Below are positions 24,198-36,051 of a stretch of DNA of 64,000 nt, one piece after another. The notes under the pieces were generated by a model that saw only the letters and a program-made list of their open reading frames with translations, did not search any database and was not told where the DNA came from. Origin of the DNA: Spirodela intermedia (taxonomy: Eukaryota; Streptophyta; Magnoliopsida; Alismatales; Araceae); assembly GCA_902729315.2 (NCBI GenBank), contig LR746264.1, positions 8,277,878-8,341,877 of the forward strand, read 5' to 3'. The stretch's first letter is position 1. Every line of letters starts with the position of its first letter. The position numbers and the translations under genes were made by a program.

Positions 24198-24217
24198 TGT
24201 CTCCCTCTCTCCCTCTC

Positions 24218-24248
<31 letters not shown>

Positions 24249-24545
24249 CCTCTCTCCCCCTCTCTCTCTCTCCCCCTCTCCCTCTCCCCCCCTCCCTCCC
24301 TCTCCCTCCCTCTTTCTCCCTCTCCCTCCCTCTCTCCCTCTCTCTCTCTCTCTCCCCTCTCCCTCCCTCCGTCCCCCGCTCTCTCTCTCTCTCCCATTCC
24401 CCTTTCCCTTTCCCTCTCCCTCTCTCTCTCCCCCCCCTCCCCCCTCCCTCCCTCCCTCCCCCGCTCTCTCTCTCTCTCCCAGCCCCCTTTCCCTTTCCCT
24501 CTCCCTCTCTCTCTCTCCCCCTCTTCCTCTCTCTCTCTCCCTCTA
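24198..24545. repeat. Long polypyrimidine (CT/CCT) tract
   Basis: About 350 bp are almost purely C and T on the plus strand, with mixed CT, CCT and CCCT periods. This low complexity creates long artefactual reading frames on both strands (Ser/Leu/Pro-rich on plus, Arg/Glu/Gly-rich on minus). Confidence 0.95.
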
Positions 24546-26058
24546 CAATTGAACACAGCAGTCATCAAATCTTCCCTCGGTTAATTTTGGGCATTTCTCC
24601 ATGGCCAACTCAAAATCCGGTCATACTGGGGAACACGAAAAATTGGGCTGTATTAGACAAGTCACGTGCTCCACCCGAGCTGCTTGATATAATACAAAGG
24701 ACCCAACAAACGGCGCCGTGAATATGCCGACGTCAGAGATTAATCGAAAAGTAAATACTTGCACGTGGTAGATTGCGCCGATTCATCACCGACTGTCCCA
24801 CGGGATGGACTTTCCTCGGGCCTTGATCTCCAACTGCCAACCGTACACAATCAGAAAGGAGCGACTTTATTCGCAGAACATCGGGAATCGTTATTTCTTT
24901 TGAAATCTTCGTCGACTATGATTGGAATCTTCGTGTACGACAATCTCTCGGTAGTCCTGGCCGAATTCTGGGGTAAATCTCAATCTTAGAGGTCATCTCG
25001 GTGAGATCGGAGCTTCTCTGTAGATAGACGGTTTGGGTGTCTGCGAGTAGATCCTAGCTTCGCAAGGGACGGTTCTTCCTGTTAGTTCGTCCATTTTCAT
25101 ACAGGCTCGCGGCCCCAGCCACAATGAAGATCATAACGAGGCTCCTACGACCAAGCGCCACAGCTCGGTGCCTCCCGAGGAGCGTGCACCACCTTCCTAC
25201 TGGGGGCAATAATGCGGCGGGTCCCTCCGGTTGAAGGACCCCTCAAGCAGATAAAGTGCCTGCACGGTTCGGCGGGCATGGCGCGTGGGAAGACCGCCGG
25301 TCGGCCGGCGACGCCCACGTTGACGACGGTGCTTCCATGACTCTGCCTTAGAAAATCCTAGAATATTTCGGGGAGGACCACGACGTGACCACAGCGGCAA
25401 GCACGGCCCGCCTCACGGATGTGCAGGTAACATGTTGCCCTAAAGAGAGGGTATTTATTGCCTAAGCTGATTTCCTAAGCTCCCCCCTCGACGCGATGGC
25501 GCCGGTCGTCTCCACCATCACTGTTAACGGGGCCCGCTGGCAGAGCGGGGGGTGGTGGGGGATTGTGTGGTGGGGATGCATTCCATAGCCCACGGCAAGA
25601 AGGAGACGAGCGACAGTACCGTACGAGCGACACTGTGTTGAGAGGAAGTTCTGGTGATGAAACAATGGATGAGAACGGAGTGGCGCAGCAGTAGTTTGTG
25701 TGATCTTCAGCATGCCGAGGTCCTGCGAGGATGGAGCGAAGTTCAGAGGGTTCTTAACTCCTCTCCCGTCTAGATTTACTCCTCGCACTGTATCTATCAC
25801 CAATGGCAATGGTAGGAGTTAGGAGCCACTGATCTGCTACGACCTATCACATCCCACCACCACCAACTTAATCAATGAGACCTCCACTGTTCCATCTAGA
25901 CCGGCTCTTCCTTCCTACGTCTTATTCTGCGCCACCGTCAGTAACCACTATATAAATACCCCCTGACCCTTCCTCCCCTCCACTGAAGCAGTCCCCGCCC
26001 TCAAGCTAGTCTAGGAAGGAGAAGTGTTCTAGCTTAGTGGTCTGAGATATCAGAAGTC
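24546..26058. other. Upstream region of nsLTP gene 4 with unassigned GC-rich segment
   Basis: Two G-box cores CACGTG (24663-24668, 24762-24767) are present. A GC-rich stretch (about 25120-25430) begins at an ATG (25124) with a presequence-like KIITRLLRPSATARCL but stops after 34 codons; it could be a decayed gene or chance. No family is recognised. The proximal 150 bp form the nsLTP promoter. Confidence 0.5.
25949..25958 (+). promoter_or_regulatory. TATA box of nsLTP gene 4
   Basis: TATATAAATA, about 100 bp upstream of the ATG at 26059, in good context for a transcription start near 25985. Confidence 0.75.
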
Positions 26059-26515
26059 ATGGCCCGGAACATCAGCCTCATGGTCGTTGCAGCGGTGCTC
26101 GTCTGCCTCCTGGTCGCCGCACCAGCCACCGCGGCAGTCACTTGCGGGCAGGTGGCCATATCCGTCAGCGGCTGCCTGTCCTATATCCGTGGCCAGGCAC
26201 CGCTGACGAACACCTGCTGCGACGGTGTGCGGAGGCTTAACATCATTGCTGCCACCACTCCGGACCGCCAAGCCACCTGCAACTGTTTGAAGGTTTTTTC
26301 CGGCGGCATGGGAAATTCCCTCAATCCCACTCTCGTCTCCGGACTTCCGGCCAGGTGCGGCGTGAGGGTCCCCTACCCCATCAGCACGAAGACCGACTGC
26401 TCCAAGTACGTGACCCTTCTAGAATAAGTTGTTCCTCTCAACGCCGGCGTTAGCCATCAAGAATTTTAGACAGAGACTGACGCTCGTTCGGTTGTTTCTC
26501 TGCAGGATTCGCTGA
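26059..26515 (+). CDS. Non-specific lipid-transfer protein, type 1 (gene 4, divergent, plus strand)
   Basis: Exon 1 is 26059-26405 and exon 2 is 26506-26515, joined by a 100-bp intron (GTACGT...TGCAG). The product is 118 residues ending DCSKIR; reading through the donor gives a false YVTLLE end. The signal peptide is about 1-26 (ending TAA before VTC). Eight cysteines follow C-X9-C-X13-CC-X19-CXC-X23-C-X13-C, one residue longer than the array genes in the sixth-to-seventh spacing. TPDRQ and PYPIS boxes are intact, so this looks like a conventional secreted lipid-binding nsLTP. Exon sizes (347 + 10 bp) equal those of the array genes, although the protein is clearly a different lineage and the gene points the other way. 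A TATA box lies about 100 bp upstream and AATAAA at 26573-26578 downstream. Confidence 0.95.
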
Positions 26516-26572
26516 GGGCGTAACGTCGCCGGGGCGGATGTAGTCATCGTCTGTTTGAGTCGGGCTCTTGCG

Positions 26573-26578
26573 AATAAA
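26573..26578 (+). terminator. Polyadenylation signal of nsLTP gene 4
   Basis: AATAAA about 58 bp after the stop codon. Confidence 0.6.
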
Positions 26579-26782
26579 AGCTTGATGGGGACGGCTATGA
26601 CAGGCCGCTACCTCAGGGAGAGCGTGATCCCTCTTCCCCATCTCGGCAGACCTTTCCTTCCTAGTTTAGTGCTTAGTATCTTGTGCTCGTGAGAGGGGTG
26701 CTCCACGGCCTTCGCAAGGTGTAATCAGGCAGGTACAGACACCAGGTTGTCTTCTATGTCAGTTACTCGTCTTTGCTTTAGG

Positions 26783-26783
<1 letters not shown>

Positions 26784-26822
<39 letters not shown>
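26784..26822. repeat. (CT)n microsatellite
   Basis: An almost perfect CT dinucleotide run of about 38 bp. Confidence 0.95.
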
Positions 26823-26824
<2 letters not shown>

Positions 26825-28458
26825 AATATTGGCTACTAACGATGTTCCAAGAACATAACCATTTCGAAGCTCCAGGCCCTTATAATAAGTATCGTATAAC
26901 ACACCAGCAACAACTTCGAAATGCTTAACGATTTGGCATTGAACGTGCCGGAACAGCTTGCTTAAAGTAAAACCAAAAAAGATTTATAATACTCAGTTCT
27001 GGCAGTTCTTCAATTTCCCAGGACCGAGGATTTGCTCAACTAATAATGGATTTTCCCTTAATCGGCATCTGAATTATTTTTTCGTAGGATAACAACTTGG
27101 GGATTCAATGTCGACCATTCGCAACAATTAGCTCAGATCAACAGTCTCTGACGACAACTCTCCTTCTTACTTACAGTCACAAATGATTAAGTATGCTCCT
27201 CCGTCATTGTAAACATTGATAATCCTAAATTATAAACCAAGGCCACCACCACAGCCACTGCATCGGTGGTTCAGCTAGGACTCGCCGCGTGGGGAAAGGG
27301 TTTGAATGACAGCGAAGCTCCATGACCGGGGCATGGAGGTCACTGACGGAGAAGCTCACTGTTGGGATGAGCGGAGAATGATCATCCCTGATCTACGGGG
27401 TATGCGGGGACATTGGCAGGAAGTTCAAAAGGGACGCTCTGACTTAAACTTGAGGTAGTTGTGTCTTTCGCTCCCTAAGTGGTTGCCCAAATCCCGTGTT
27501 ATAAATAGGGGTGATCTCTGCCGATGTAGTTAGAGAGTTAAATGCATAATGGCATTCTCTCCCCCTTGGAGGTTCTCGAAGCCACAATAATAAGAACACT
27601 CACGACGGCGTGCAGGCGTATCTCGAAGCCGCTACCACGCTTCTTCGCCAGCAGTCGCGATGAAGGTTTAGGGAGATGGAAATCGTGGCGGGGAATGCGC
27701 TCATGGTGTGCATGTAGTAAGAGTCCTGGGAGCAGGTGAGCCCGGCAGCGACATGTGCGGCTTACGTGGTGGGGGCACTGTCAGCCTCCTCGTCCAGAGC
27801 CATCGTCCTACCTAGGTAGAAGAATGATAATCAGATGGGGGAAAGGGCCGGTGGTGGGGTGGTGGACCGTCAGATCTGTCGACTTTCTGAACCTGGAGGT
27901 TTGTCCGACTGGTGTTTTCCCAACTAAACTCCATGCGATTCTCACAGACGCAAGCCCAACAAAATAAACTTGGGTTTTTGCAAACGTCAAGATTCCCCCA
28001 AACGGCTGCGTGCTGGTGAAGATGGAGAATCCATGGTTATGGGTCCAGTTGCACATAGTCTCTCTATCATTCCTAGAGGAAGCTACTGGTGCCGCATTGT
28101 ACCAAGCGGCTTAACATTTCTTTGGAAAATTTGGCTGATAGACCTCGATCGGCAGCTCAGATAAGCTACAACGTACCATGGGAGCTGCTTAAATTAGCGG
28201 AATTAAGAGGGGGGAGGAAGAATTATTCCAAAGACGAATCATACCATATTCATTGTTCTCTCTCCCTAAAAATATACTTCAAACTTATTTTGGGAAGGAA
28301 CAAGTTTAGAGAAGCGGAGGGAAGCACATATCAGACGGGGGCCTGTCGATGGGTGAAGTAAGCCGGGGGCTTGTTCCCGGAACGGCCTCTGTTAGTGTGG
28401 TCTCTAGGCTTCAATGGGCTCAATCCCGAAGTCCAAAGCCCAATTAAGTTAGAAGCAC

Positions 28459-28498
<40 letters not shown>

Positions 28499-31370
28499 CG
28501 CTCGCTCGCTCGCTCTCGCCCTAATTGCGTAAGGGACGGACTGAGCGCATCCAGGGTTTGCTTTTAATTGCTAGTTTGAAGTCTAGTCTGAAAGACGTGA
28601 AATTCAACGCGGATAAGGCGAGGAAGACCGCCTAGGATAGCTTTTCTACATCCACCAACAGGTATTAAGGCCTCCCCCAAGTCATTAACTTGCTGATCAG
28701 CTTCATCTACCTCGTCTGCATCAGGGCTTATCCCCAATCAAATGTCAACAACTCTAGTCACTATTTTCCATTGTAAAGAGGCAACCAATCAAGAGAACTA
28801 TGTGACATTTGGCAGCACCAATGCAAGTCCCTAACCTAGGTCAATAGATATCCACTTCACAACCTAGGTCAACCGGTCCCTAACCCTCCTCAGTTGCCCT
28901 TAACCAAATGGGGTCAGAAACTCACTCTTGAAGCTTGCTACGTAGGCATTGCAAATAGTTGCAGCATTCCTTGAAAACCCATTTATATAATATAAACATC
29001 AAGTCTGGAAAATATATACCTCCTTAAACCCAATGCAGAACATGATAACATTTAGAAAATTTTGAGTTTTGATGTTAACAAGATACATATAAGGGAAAAA
29101 TAGTGGTTTTATGCTATTAGAAGTATGATGAGGTTATGAACATATTAAGAATTTCTTTTAATAACCATTACAAATGTTATTTATGGTTTTAGGATTGGTT
29201 GGATGACGTATTGAATATTTCTATTTTTTCAATAAATGAGTCAACCCACTTATGACATGAATTTTCACTTATAGTAAGAAACATTGTGTAAGAATAGGAA
29301 GGTAGCCTTGTATTTAAGATTTGATATGATAAATGACCAACTAGTAATTATATAAGTGAATCCACTCATCTTATACGAAAAATAAACTATTAAATGATTA
29401 AGTGAGACATCAATCAACATATGACTCAAAGAAATGAGTTGACTCATCTAGTACAAAATAAGTCTTAACCCCTTACTTTTGTCGTCATTTCTATATTCTA
29501 ACTTATGGAAAAAATCTTAATTATTAGTAAGGTCGTGTTTTGAACTTTCTTTAAAAAAGTGATTCAGTTCATATGGTGAGAGCATAGTTATGAGAAGTGC
29601 TACATGACAAAATAGAAATAAAGACAAGGTACTACAGTACCCCCCCTCCCGTTTGAATGCAGTCGTGCAGAAATAGTAAAAATCATTCAGAAATTAAAAA
29701 TCACTAAAAAAAGTTAATATATATGGATTAACCTCCCAACGCCCCAGAAAATGATTAAAAACACCAATAGCACATTTTCACTTTGTTTACTAACCACTGA
29801 AGTGATTCATATTCAAAAGAAGTTTTTGGGCAATTAGGCTAATAAAATCATGCTACAAGAAGCTACATACCAAAAGTATGAGATGATTTAATTATTCTTT
29901 TTAGTGCTCAATCCAAAATAGAATCATAAATCTAGAATATATTACTTGAGTGTTAATTTATTAACTCCAATAGAGCTGTTAATCTAAAAGAAGCATTTTG
30001 GAGGAACAATTTGAGTTATCTACAACTGTAACATCTTGTGTGAGGCTAACTAAAGCTTTTCTTTAGTTGATGTGGTAATTAAAGTTAGTAGAGCTTAAAT
30101 ATGTTATAATTATAGAGTGACGTAGGCTAATTGGGCTGAAGTACTACAACTTTCAGTTCTACACTCATAGTACTAGAATTTAAAAGTAATTTTAAAAAGA
30201 TTAGTCCCCCCCCCCTCGATTCTTCATATAATCTATTTCATAACAATAGTAGCAAGATTGTCTAAATAACATTAATTTTGCTTATCTTATTCTATAGGAT
30301 GAGAAATCAAATGCTAATATGCTTTGCTTCAAAGAACTCAATTCTACAAGCAACATTCAGGTACTAGTTCATTGTCAATAATTTTAAGTTAGATAGAAAA
30401 AATGAAACACATGAGCATAATTAATGATTCATCATCGGTTGTGCCCATCCCATTTATGTTGTCTACGTGATCAAGTCCAATAGTTGTCTTGCACAAGATA
30501 AGACATGCGAAGAATAATGTCCCATGAGTTGCTAATAAAGAAAGACCCGATTCCTACTATCTCAATTAATCAGATATGCGTCTAATATTGTAACTAGGTT
30601 CACCAAATTCTCTTGTCATAACCCTCCGTGTGCCATCCGTGGTTAGGAGATTGATGAATGCAGAATCCCGACCACTGTTGTGTAGGATAGAGTAGGATAA
30701 GAGGTACGACCATGACCGACATTAAAGTGTATATTATACTCTTCAGTGGACGTCGGTGATGCATCAACGAAGAAGTATTTATTTCTCGAGGCCTTTGATG
30801 ACTCCTGCGGTGCCGAGACTACTCCTGCGGGACCCTCCCAAGTTCAGTCTGGCGTCAGTCTGGAGAGGCCGTGCCCATGCAGCTGAACATGTAGTCGCCC
30901 TCCCTCCGTCCTGTGTCACCCGCCAACTAATCCAGCAGACTTCCATGTGAAGAACTGGGGGGTTGACTTGCCGACACGTTAGATCTCCCCGCTGACATCT
31001 CGGATTGCTTTCCCCCACGTGACACCGCAGCCGCCCCCTACCCTGCCATGAGGATAGCGTGATACCACCGAATCCGAGTCAAAACGGCTCGGCTGGGAGC
31101 CCTACAATGAGAAAACTCCCCGTTTTAACTTCACACCTTCCTCCTCATCCTCATGAAAGAGGGTTGTCGTCGATGTCATCTTTGGGAGGCCTCTGAAGGG
31201 AAGGATAAGGGAGGGAGGAGGTTGGGCTTAAGAACGGCATGGGCGGCTGGGGCGGGAGGAGGTGCACGTGGGTTGTTTTGGCCCATCAGATAAGTGAGGG
31301 GAGGGGGAGGATTGGCCAACAACAGCGTGATAAAAATCACGTCTTGCTGCCTTCGGTTTTTCTAGTGTAG
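26823..31370. other. Region without a recognisable gene
   Basis: 27.3-28.4 kb is moderately GC-rich, with a TATA-like TTATAAATA (27500-27508) upstream of a 65-codon frame (27542-27739) that resembles no known family. 28.7-30.7 kb is AT-rich with only short frames. There are C-runs at 29640 and 30207. No transposase, RNA gene or domain was recognised. Confidence 0.5.
28462..28518. repeat. Compound (CT)n(CTCG)n microsatellite
   Basis: A CT run is followed by several CTCG/GCTC units. Confidence 0.95.
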
Positions 31371-31415
31371 ATGGGTGGTGGGCCACGTACCCCGCTGGAT
31401 CTCCGAGCTCCTGCG

Positions 31416-31422
31416 TATAAAT
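31416..31422 (+). promoter_or_regulatory. TATA box of the expansin gene
   Basis: TATAAAT about 100 bp upstream of the expansin ATG. A G-box core CACGTG lies at 31265-31270. Confidence 0.65.
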
Positions 31423-31521
31423 CTACCTCCGCTGGCAGCGGCGGGAGAACCCGCCGCAGGCTCCTCCTCCTCCCCCCGCAGTTAGCTCAACGTAGCCGCT
31501 GTCCCCATCTTCAGAAGAGCA

Positions 31522-32564
31522 ATGGCCTTGGCAGCTCCTCTCTCCTTCATCTTCCTCTTCGTCTGCTGCTCCGTCGGGGGAGCCTCCGCGGACGGCGGCG
31601 GCTGGCAGAACGGCCACGCCACCTTCTACGGCGGCGCCGATGCATCGGGCACGATGGGTAAGCCTGATGAGAATAATGCAGGCCGGGAGATGTCGCGAGG
31701 ACACTCGTACTTACCGCTTCCGCGGAATGTTTTCTGAGTCTGCAGGCGGGGCCTGCGGGTACGGCAATCTTTACAGCCAGGGATACGGGACGAACACGGC
31801 GGCGCTTAGCACCGCCCTCTTCAGTAGCGGGCTCAGCTGCGGCTCCTGCTACGAGATGATGTGCACTGGCGACCCCAAGTGGTGCCTACCGGGGTCCATC
31901 GTGGTGACCGCCACCAACTTCTGCCCGCCCAACTTCGCGCTGGCCAACGACAACGGTGGCTGGTGCAACCCGCCGCTGCAGCACTTCGACCTTGCCCAGC
32001 CCGCCTTCCTGCAGATTGCGCAGTACCGCGCGGGGATAGTGCCAGTGTCCTTCAGGAGGTGAGAACGGCGACCCACAGCTCCCATCCACCACCGCCGCTA
32101 TTCCCTCGCCTCCAAAAATGCTCCCCGCTCACGCTTCTCCATGTCCATGCATAGATTTCTTTACTTGTACGACTTAGATGTCTAGTCTTCCTCGAAAAAG
32201 TGATTCGATTGACGGGAATTGGTGTGATACTAATGAGATCAACGATTCTGATATTTACAGGGTGCCGTGCGCGAAGAAGGGAGGGATACGGTTCACCATC
32301 AACGGCCACTCCTACTTCAACCTCGTCCTCATCACTAACGTCGGCGGCGCCGGCGACGTCCACGCCGTCTCCGTCAAGGGCTCCGGCTCCGGTTGGCAGG
32401 CCATGTCCCGGAACTGGGGCCAGAACTGGCAGAGCAACGGCTACCTCAACGGCCAGAGCCTCTCCTTTCAGGTCACCGCCAGCGATGGGAGGACCGTCAC
32501 AAGCTACAATGTCGCCCCCTCCGGCTGGCAGTTTGGCCAGACCTTCGAGGGGGCCCAGTTCTAG
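31522..32564 (+). CDS. Alpha-expansin
   Basis: Exons are 31522-31657, 31746-32058 and 32261-32564; 753 nt encode 250 residues, the usual size for EXPA. A signal peptide (about 1-24) is followed by the GH45-like domain with [31 protein letters not shown], the alpha-type insertion [10 protein letters not shown] and the HFD motif ([10 protein letters not shown]). The C-terminal cellulose-binding CBM63 domain carries [13 protein letters not shown] and ends FEGAQF. Expansins loosen the primary wall in growing cells without hydrolysis, at acid pH. The introns fall at the classic EXPA positions (after GTMG and in FRRVPC). The start is fixed by the signal peptide and the TATA box about 100 bp upstream. 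AATAAA is at 32712-32717. Subfamily assignment within EXPA needs a tree. Confidence 0.96.
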
Positions 32565-32711
32565 CCCTCATAGCTGTCGTAGATCTCGTCTTCTGCCGAC
32601 ACGAGGCCGCTTCGAACGCCGAGGTTGCTCAAGCAGCACCCGCTGTGAGGCCTTCGCTTACGAAGACGAGTCGACACTATTGACTAACATCGTCTTCTAC
32701 CTCCCGAGGTC

Positions 32712-32717
32712 AATAAA
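32712..32717 (+). terminator. Polyadenylation signal of the expansin gene
   Basis: AATAAA about 150 bp downstream of the stop. Confidence 0.55.
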
Positions 32718-32996
32718 ATATACCGTCAATTTACTTATTCTGAGACCGAGCGTATGGTCGCCTGCGTTTCTCGTTCCTGTCTAACGCGGCGGGGTGAGAA
32801 ACGGCGCCGCCGCACGGGGCCGGCGGTGGGCCGCGACCTGGCACGTGGGCTGTTCAGTGCTGGGCCCGTCGGCGCATCGACGGGCCCTCGTGGGTCCGGT
32901 CCGCTCCCCAGCTATTACTCCGCTACACGTGAGCTGCCCCATTTATGGCATACAAAGAACCATAGACGGGCCCGCTCCCCTCACCTCCCCCCATTA

Positions 32997-33000
<4 letters not shown>

Positions 33001-33059
<59 letters not shown>

Positions 33060-33152
33060 GTCTCTCTCTGTGTCTTTATGTCTCTCTATCTCTCTCCCTC
33101 TCTCTCTCCCTCTCTCTCGCTCGTTTTCTCTCTCTCTCTCTCCCCCCCCCCA
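33001..33152. repeat. (TC)n microsatellite
   Basis: A perfect TC run 33001-33057 is followed by about 95 bp of imperfect CT-rich sequence. Confidence 0.95.
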
Positions 33153-33461
33153 ACGGATGAAGAGGGGGCCGGGGACTGGGCCAAGCCAAGAGTAGATCAA
33201 TTAGAAACTTTGAGGGATTGAGCTGAGAAGAGAGGCTCGCTAATAGAAGGCCCACTCCGGACCAATGTTCAGAAGGTTTGGGCTCGTAGCTTCGTCGTTA
33301 GGCTGGCCCATTATCAATGATCGTTAATGTTCTTTTTAATATAATTTTAAAAGCATTAGAACCGTTGATTCCGTATTGCAGACACAGCGGATGAACGGAA
33401 GTGATCTGCTTGTGTTCCCCGCAAATCGAGCGGAGGGCCTTCAACGAGATAGCTCCTGAGA

Positions 33462-35253
33462 ATGGCTGGCACTCTGACACTCCTCTTCTCGAGAGGCGGC
33501 CGTGTTTTCGAAGCTCTCCGGCGGCCGGACGTCCCGGCACTCCGCCAACGCGACCACTTCACGAGTCCTAGGTCCTTGAGAAGGTTTAGGTTCCCTACGA
33601 TCGTCCTCAGGATGGCGGCATACGGCTCGGGTGGCGGCGATGTTGATCGGTTCGAGCTCTCTCCTTCGAGTGTCATCAAGATGAGGAAGGGGGACATCAC
33701 GGCGTGGTTCGTCGACGGATCGACGGATGCGATTGTGAGCTTTGAAAACACATCGTCTTCGTTATGCCATTTCGTTTTAAAATCTTTTGACCGAGTGCTG
33801 TACGTGACGAGCGCGTTGCAGTTTTTAATCTCCGACGGTGATTTACCTTGGGGGGACGTGGTGTTATTATCTCTCTTATCTACCTTACTGATATATCTCA
33901 AGGCTGGCATATTTGGTGATGGCTTCCTCGCCGCTTACATCGGTATCCTCTTAGGTATATAGAAATATTTTCATTCGCTGATCCCAATCTGATCAAGCTG
34001 ATTTCAATCGAGCTTGATGTTCAGGTAACAATATTTGCTTGGCTAGGGACCATTCTGATGGCTATTCCAAATTTTGAATTCCTTGATCCGAGGAGTCTGT
34101 TCGAAATTTTAGGTGAAGTATTCGATCGATATCATAACTAAACTGTGTACATGTCTGCTGTCACTTATGTTAGATTCAAGGGCCTTTTTGTTCATTTAAA
34201 GGGCCAATCACTTCATTTTCTTTTATATTCATCAATACATATTCATGTGTGTTTGTGTTCATAATGCTTCCTTCTCCATTTACCTAATCCCCCATTTATT
34301 GATATTAGATCATTTTAGTGGCAATCCTTTTACTTTCCATCCATCTATCGTATCAATTCCCCCTCATTTTAACACATCAATGGCCCGCACTAGACTTCAC
34401 TTTCCTGATAAATCCCACGATGATATTACCATTATCAGTATAGTATTTACTTATCTGATAGAAAAAAAATATACTTCTTGTGAAGAAGTGCAGATCCTCC
34501 GTAAAGGCGTTTAGATGCTGTCAAATTATTGTCTGGACTCTGTATTATTATGGCTTTATAATGATGAATAGTAATCATGCGTTTCTGTAATGATCTCAGG
34601 TGAACGCAGCTAACGAGCGTATGCTCGGAGGGGGTGGCGTAGATGGAGGTAAATTTACCATCTAGTTTTATTTTCTCTGAGATGATGAATGCGACTTCAT
34701 CTTGCCCTTATTAACATCTGTTCCAGCCATACATAGAGCCGCTGGCCCTGAACTTCTAGCTGCATGTTGTCAAGTGCCTGAGGTCAGACCTGGAGTCCGA
34801 TGTCCTACTGGCCAAGCAAGGATAACCCCGTACGCCTTTCCACTGAGCTTTATATTACCTGTGTGCATTTCTATGCCTGCATCTCATCTTGGGGTTTAAA
34901 CTTATCCTCAAACGTCCATAATGTGCAGGGCCTTTAGATTGCCTGCGTCTCGTGTAATTCACACCGTGGGGCCCATCTATGATACCGACAGTCAGCCTAA
35001 GGTATCTCTTAGAAGCGCATACAGGTCAGTCTCTTACCTTTGATAGCGTTTTAGAGAACCACGGGGCCTGTAAAGCTTGTGTCCCAACCTCTTTTGCATT
35101 CTTTCTGCGTGGCTTGTGGACCATATGTTTAGTAACCTGCCCCTATTGCGTGCAGAAGCTGCTTGAGCCTTGCTAAAGAAAATGGGATCCAGTACATTGC
35201 TTTTCCTGCGATATCCTGTGGTGTTTATGGGTACGTTTGATCAGTTCGTGGGG

Positions 35254-35311
<58 letters not shown>

Positions 35312-36051
35312 GAATGTCCGTCTCTGAGGACTTTTAACAGAAAGTTGTCTCTTCTGCAGCTACCCTTACAAGGAGGCCTCCCAGATTTCCATATCTGAGG
35401 TCAAGAATTTCTCGAATGACTTCAGAGAGGTAATACTCTGCTGGAATTATGGTTTTGAAAAAAATATTATCTACAACGCAGACTTTCTTCTGTTCTTCAA
35501 GATTTTCCATGTCTAATACCTCACTTGTTTGCCGGGGGCTGCCTTCTTCCTGTTGAGAAATTACTCACTCCATCATGAGATCCGACCCTACTAGTGGCCG
35601 TCGTTCTTTAGGTATGATCGTGACTGTTCGACCCCATCCCATCAATGGCCCACCTTCCTCTTTTCGCCTCCCATTCAATTCCTTACCACCCAAATCTCCA
35701 GCACCTTTGCTGCATCTCTCGACTGCTACCTTCTCTTGAACAGACATCACATGATTCAAACCACAGAGCTGTTCAAGACATGATTGTGATTGGTACTCAG
35801 ATGGTAATTCTGCAAACTAGAGATCGATTAACTCTTCAAGAGGCCTCATCACCGGTTGGAGGTCTTCCATTCTGCAAATAATTACACACTGTTCATCTCC
35901 TCTGCTGTGTTTTGCTAAAGTTTTTTTTTTTTTTTTTCTGATTGCACCATATGAAATTGATGTGACATCTCTCTCGCAGGTTCATTTTGTTCTGTTCTCA
36001 GATGAGATCCACAAGACGTGGATTGAGACTGCCCATGAACTGCTGCCGTAA
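33462..36051 (+). CDS. MacroD-type macrodomain protein (ADP-ribose / O-acetyl-ADP-ribose hydrolase family)
   Basis: Seven exons: 33462-33734, 34600-34648, 34727-34829, 34929-35024, 35156-35230, 35360-35429 and 35980-36051; 738 nt, 245 residues. The macrodomain (about 60-240) has the conserved ADP-ribose pocket: GDIT, NAAN (93-96), GGGGVDGAIHRAAG (101-114), HTVGPIY (153-159) and FPAISCGVYGYP (190-201). Asn and Asp at NAAN and GVDG are the residues used by MacroD enzymes to remove mono-ADP-ribose from proteins or deacetylate O-acetyl-ADP-ribose. Residues 1-50 are rich in Arg, Ser and Leu with almost no acidic residues, which looks like a chloroplast or mitochondrial presequence. An in-frame Met at 51 (33612) would give a form without it. 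The gene is convergent with the reticulon gene, 307 bp between stops. The family assignment is firm; localisation is inference. Confidence 0.93.
35256..35312. repeat. (GA)n microsatellite in macrodomain gene intron 5
   Basis: A GA run of about 55 bp, opposite in phase to most of the window's CT tracts, lying inside an intron between exons 5 and 6. Confidence 0.95.

Larger units (their letters stand above)
32565..33461. other. Expansin 3' region to macrodomain gene 5' region
   Basis: It contains the expansin 3' UTR, two G-box-like ACGTG sites (32840-32848, 32925-32931) and a large CT microsatellite. No gene is seen; long frames through 33,000-33,200 are microsatellite artefacts. Confidence 0.6.

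Noticed and set aside
24068-24721. 217-codon Ser/Leu/Pro-rich frame (+) and 136-codon Arg/Glu-rich frame (-) at 24158-24568
   Set aside because: Both are translations of the low-complexity CT tract, with no codon bias or domain.
32754-33221. Frames of 133-155 codons through the CT microsatellite after the expansin gene
   Set aside because: Simple-sequence artefact without recognisable protein.
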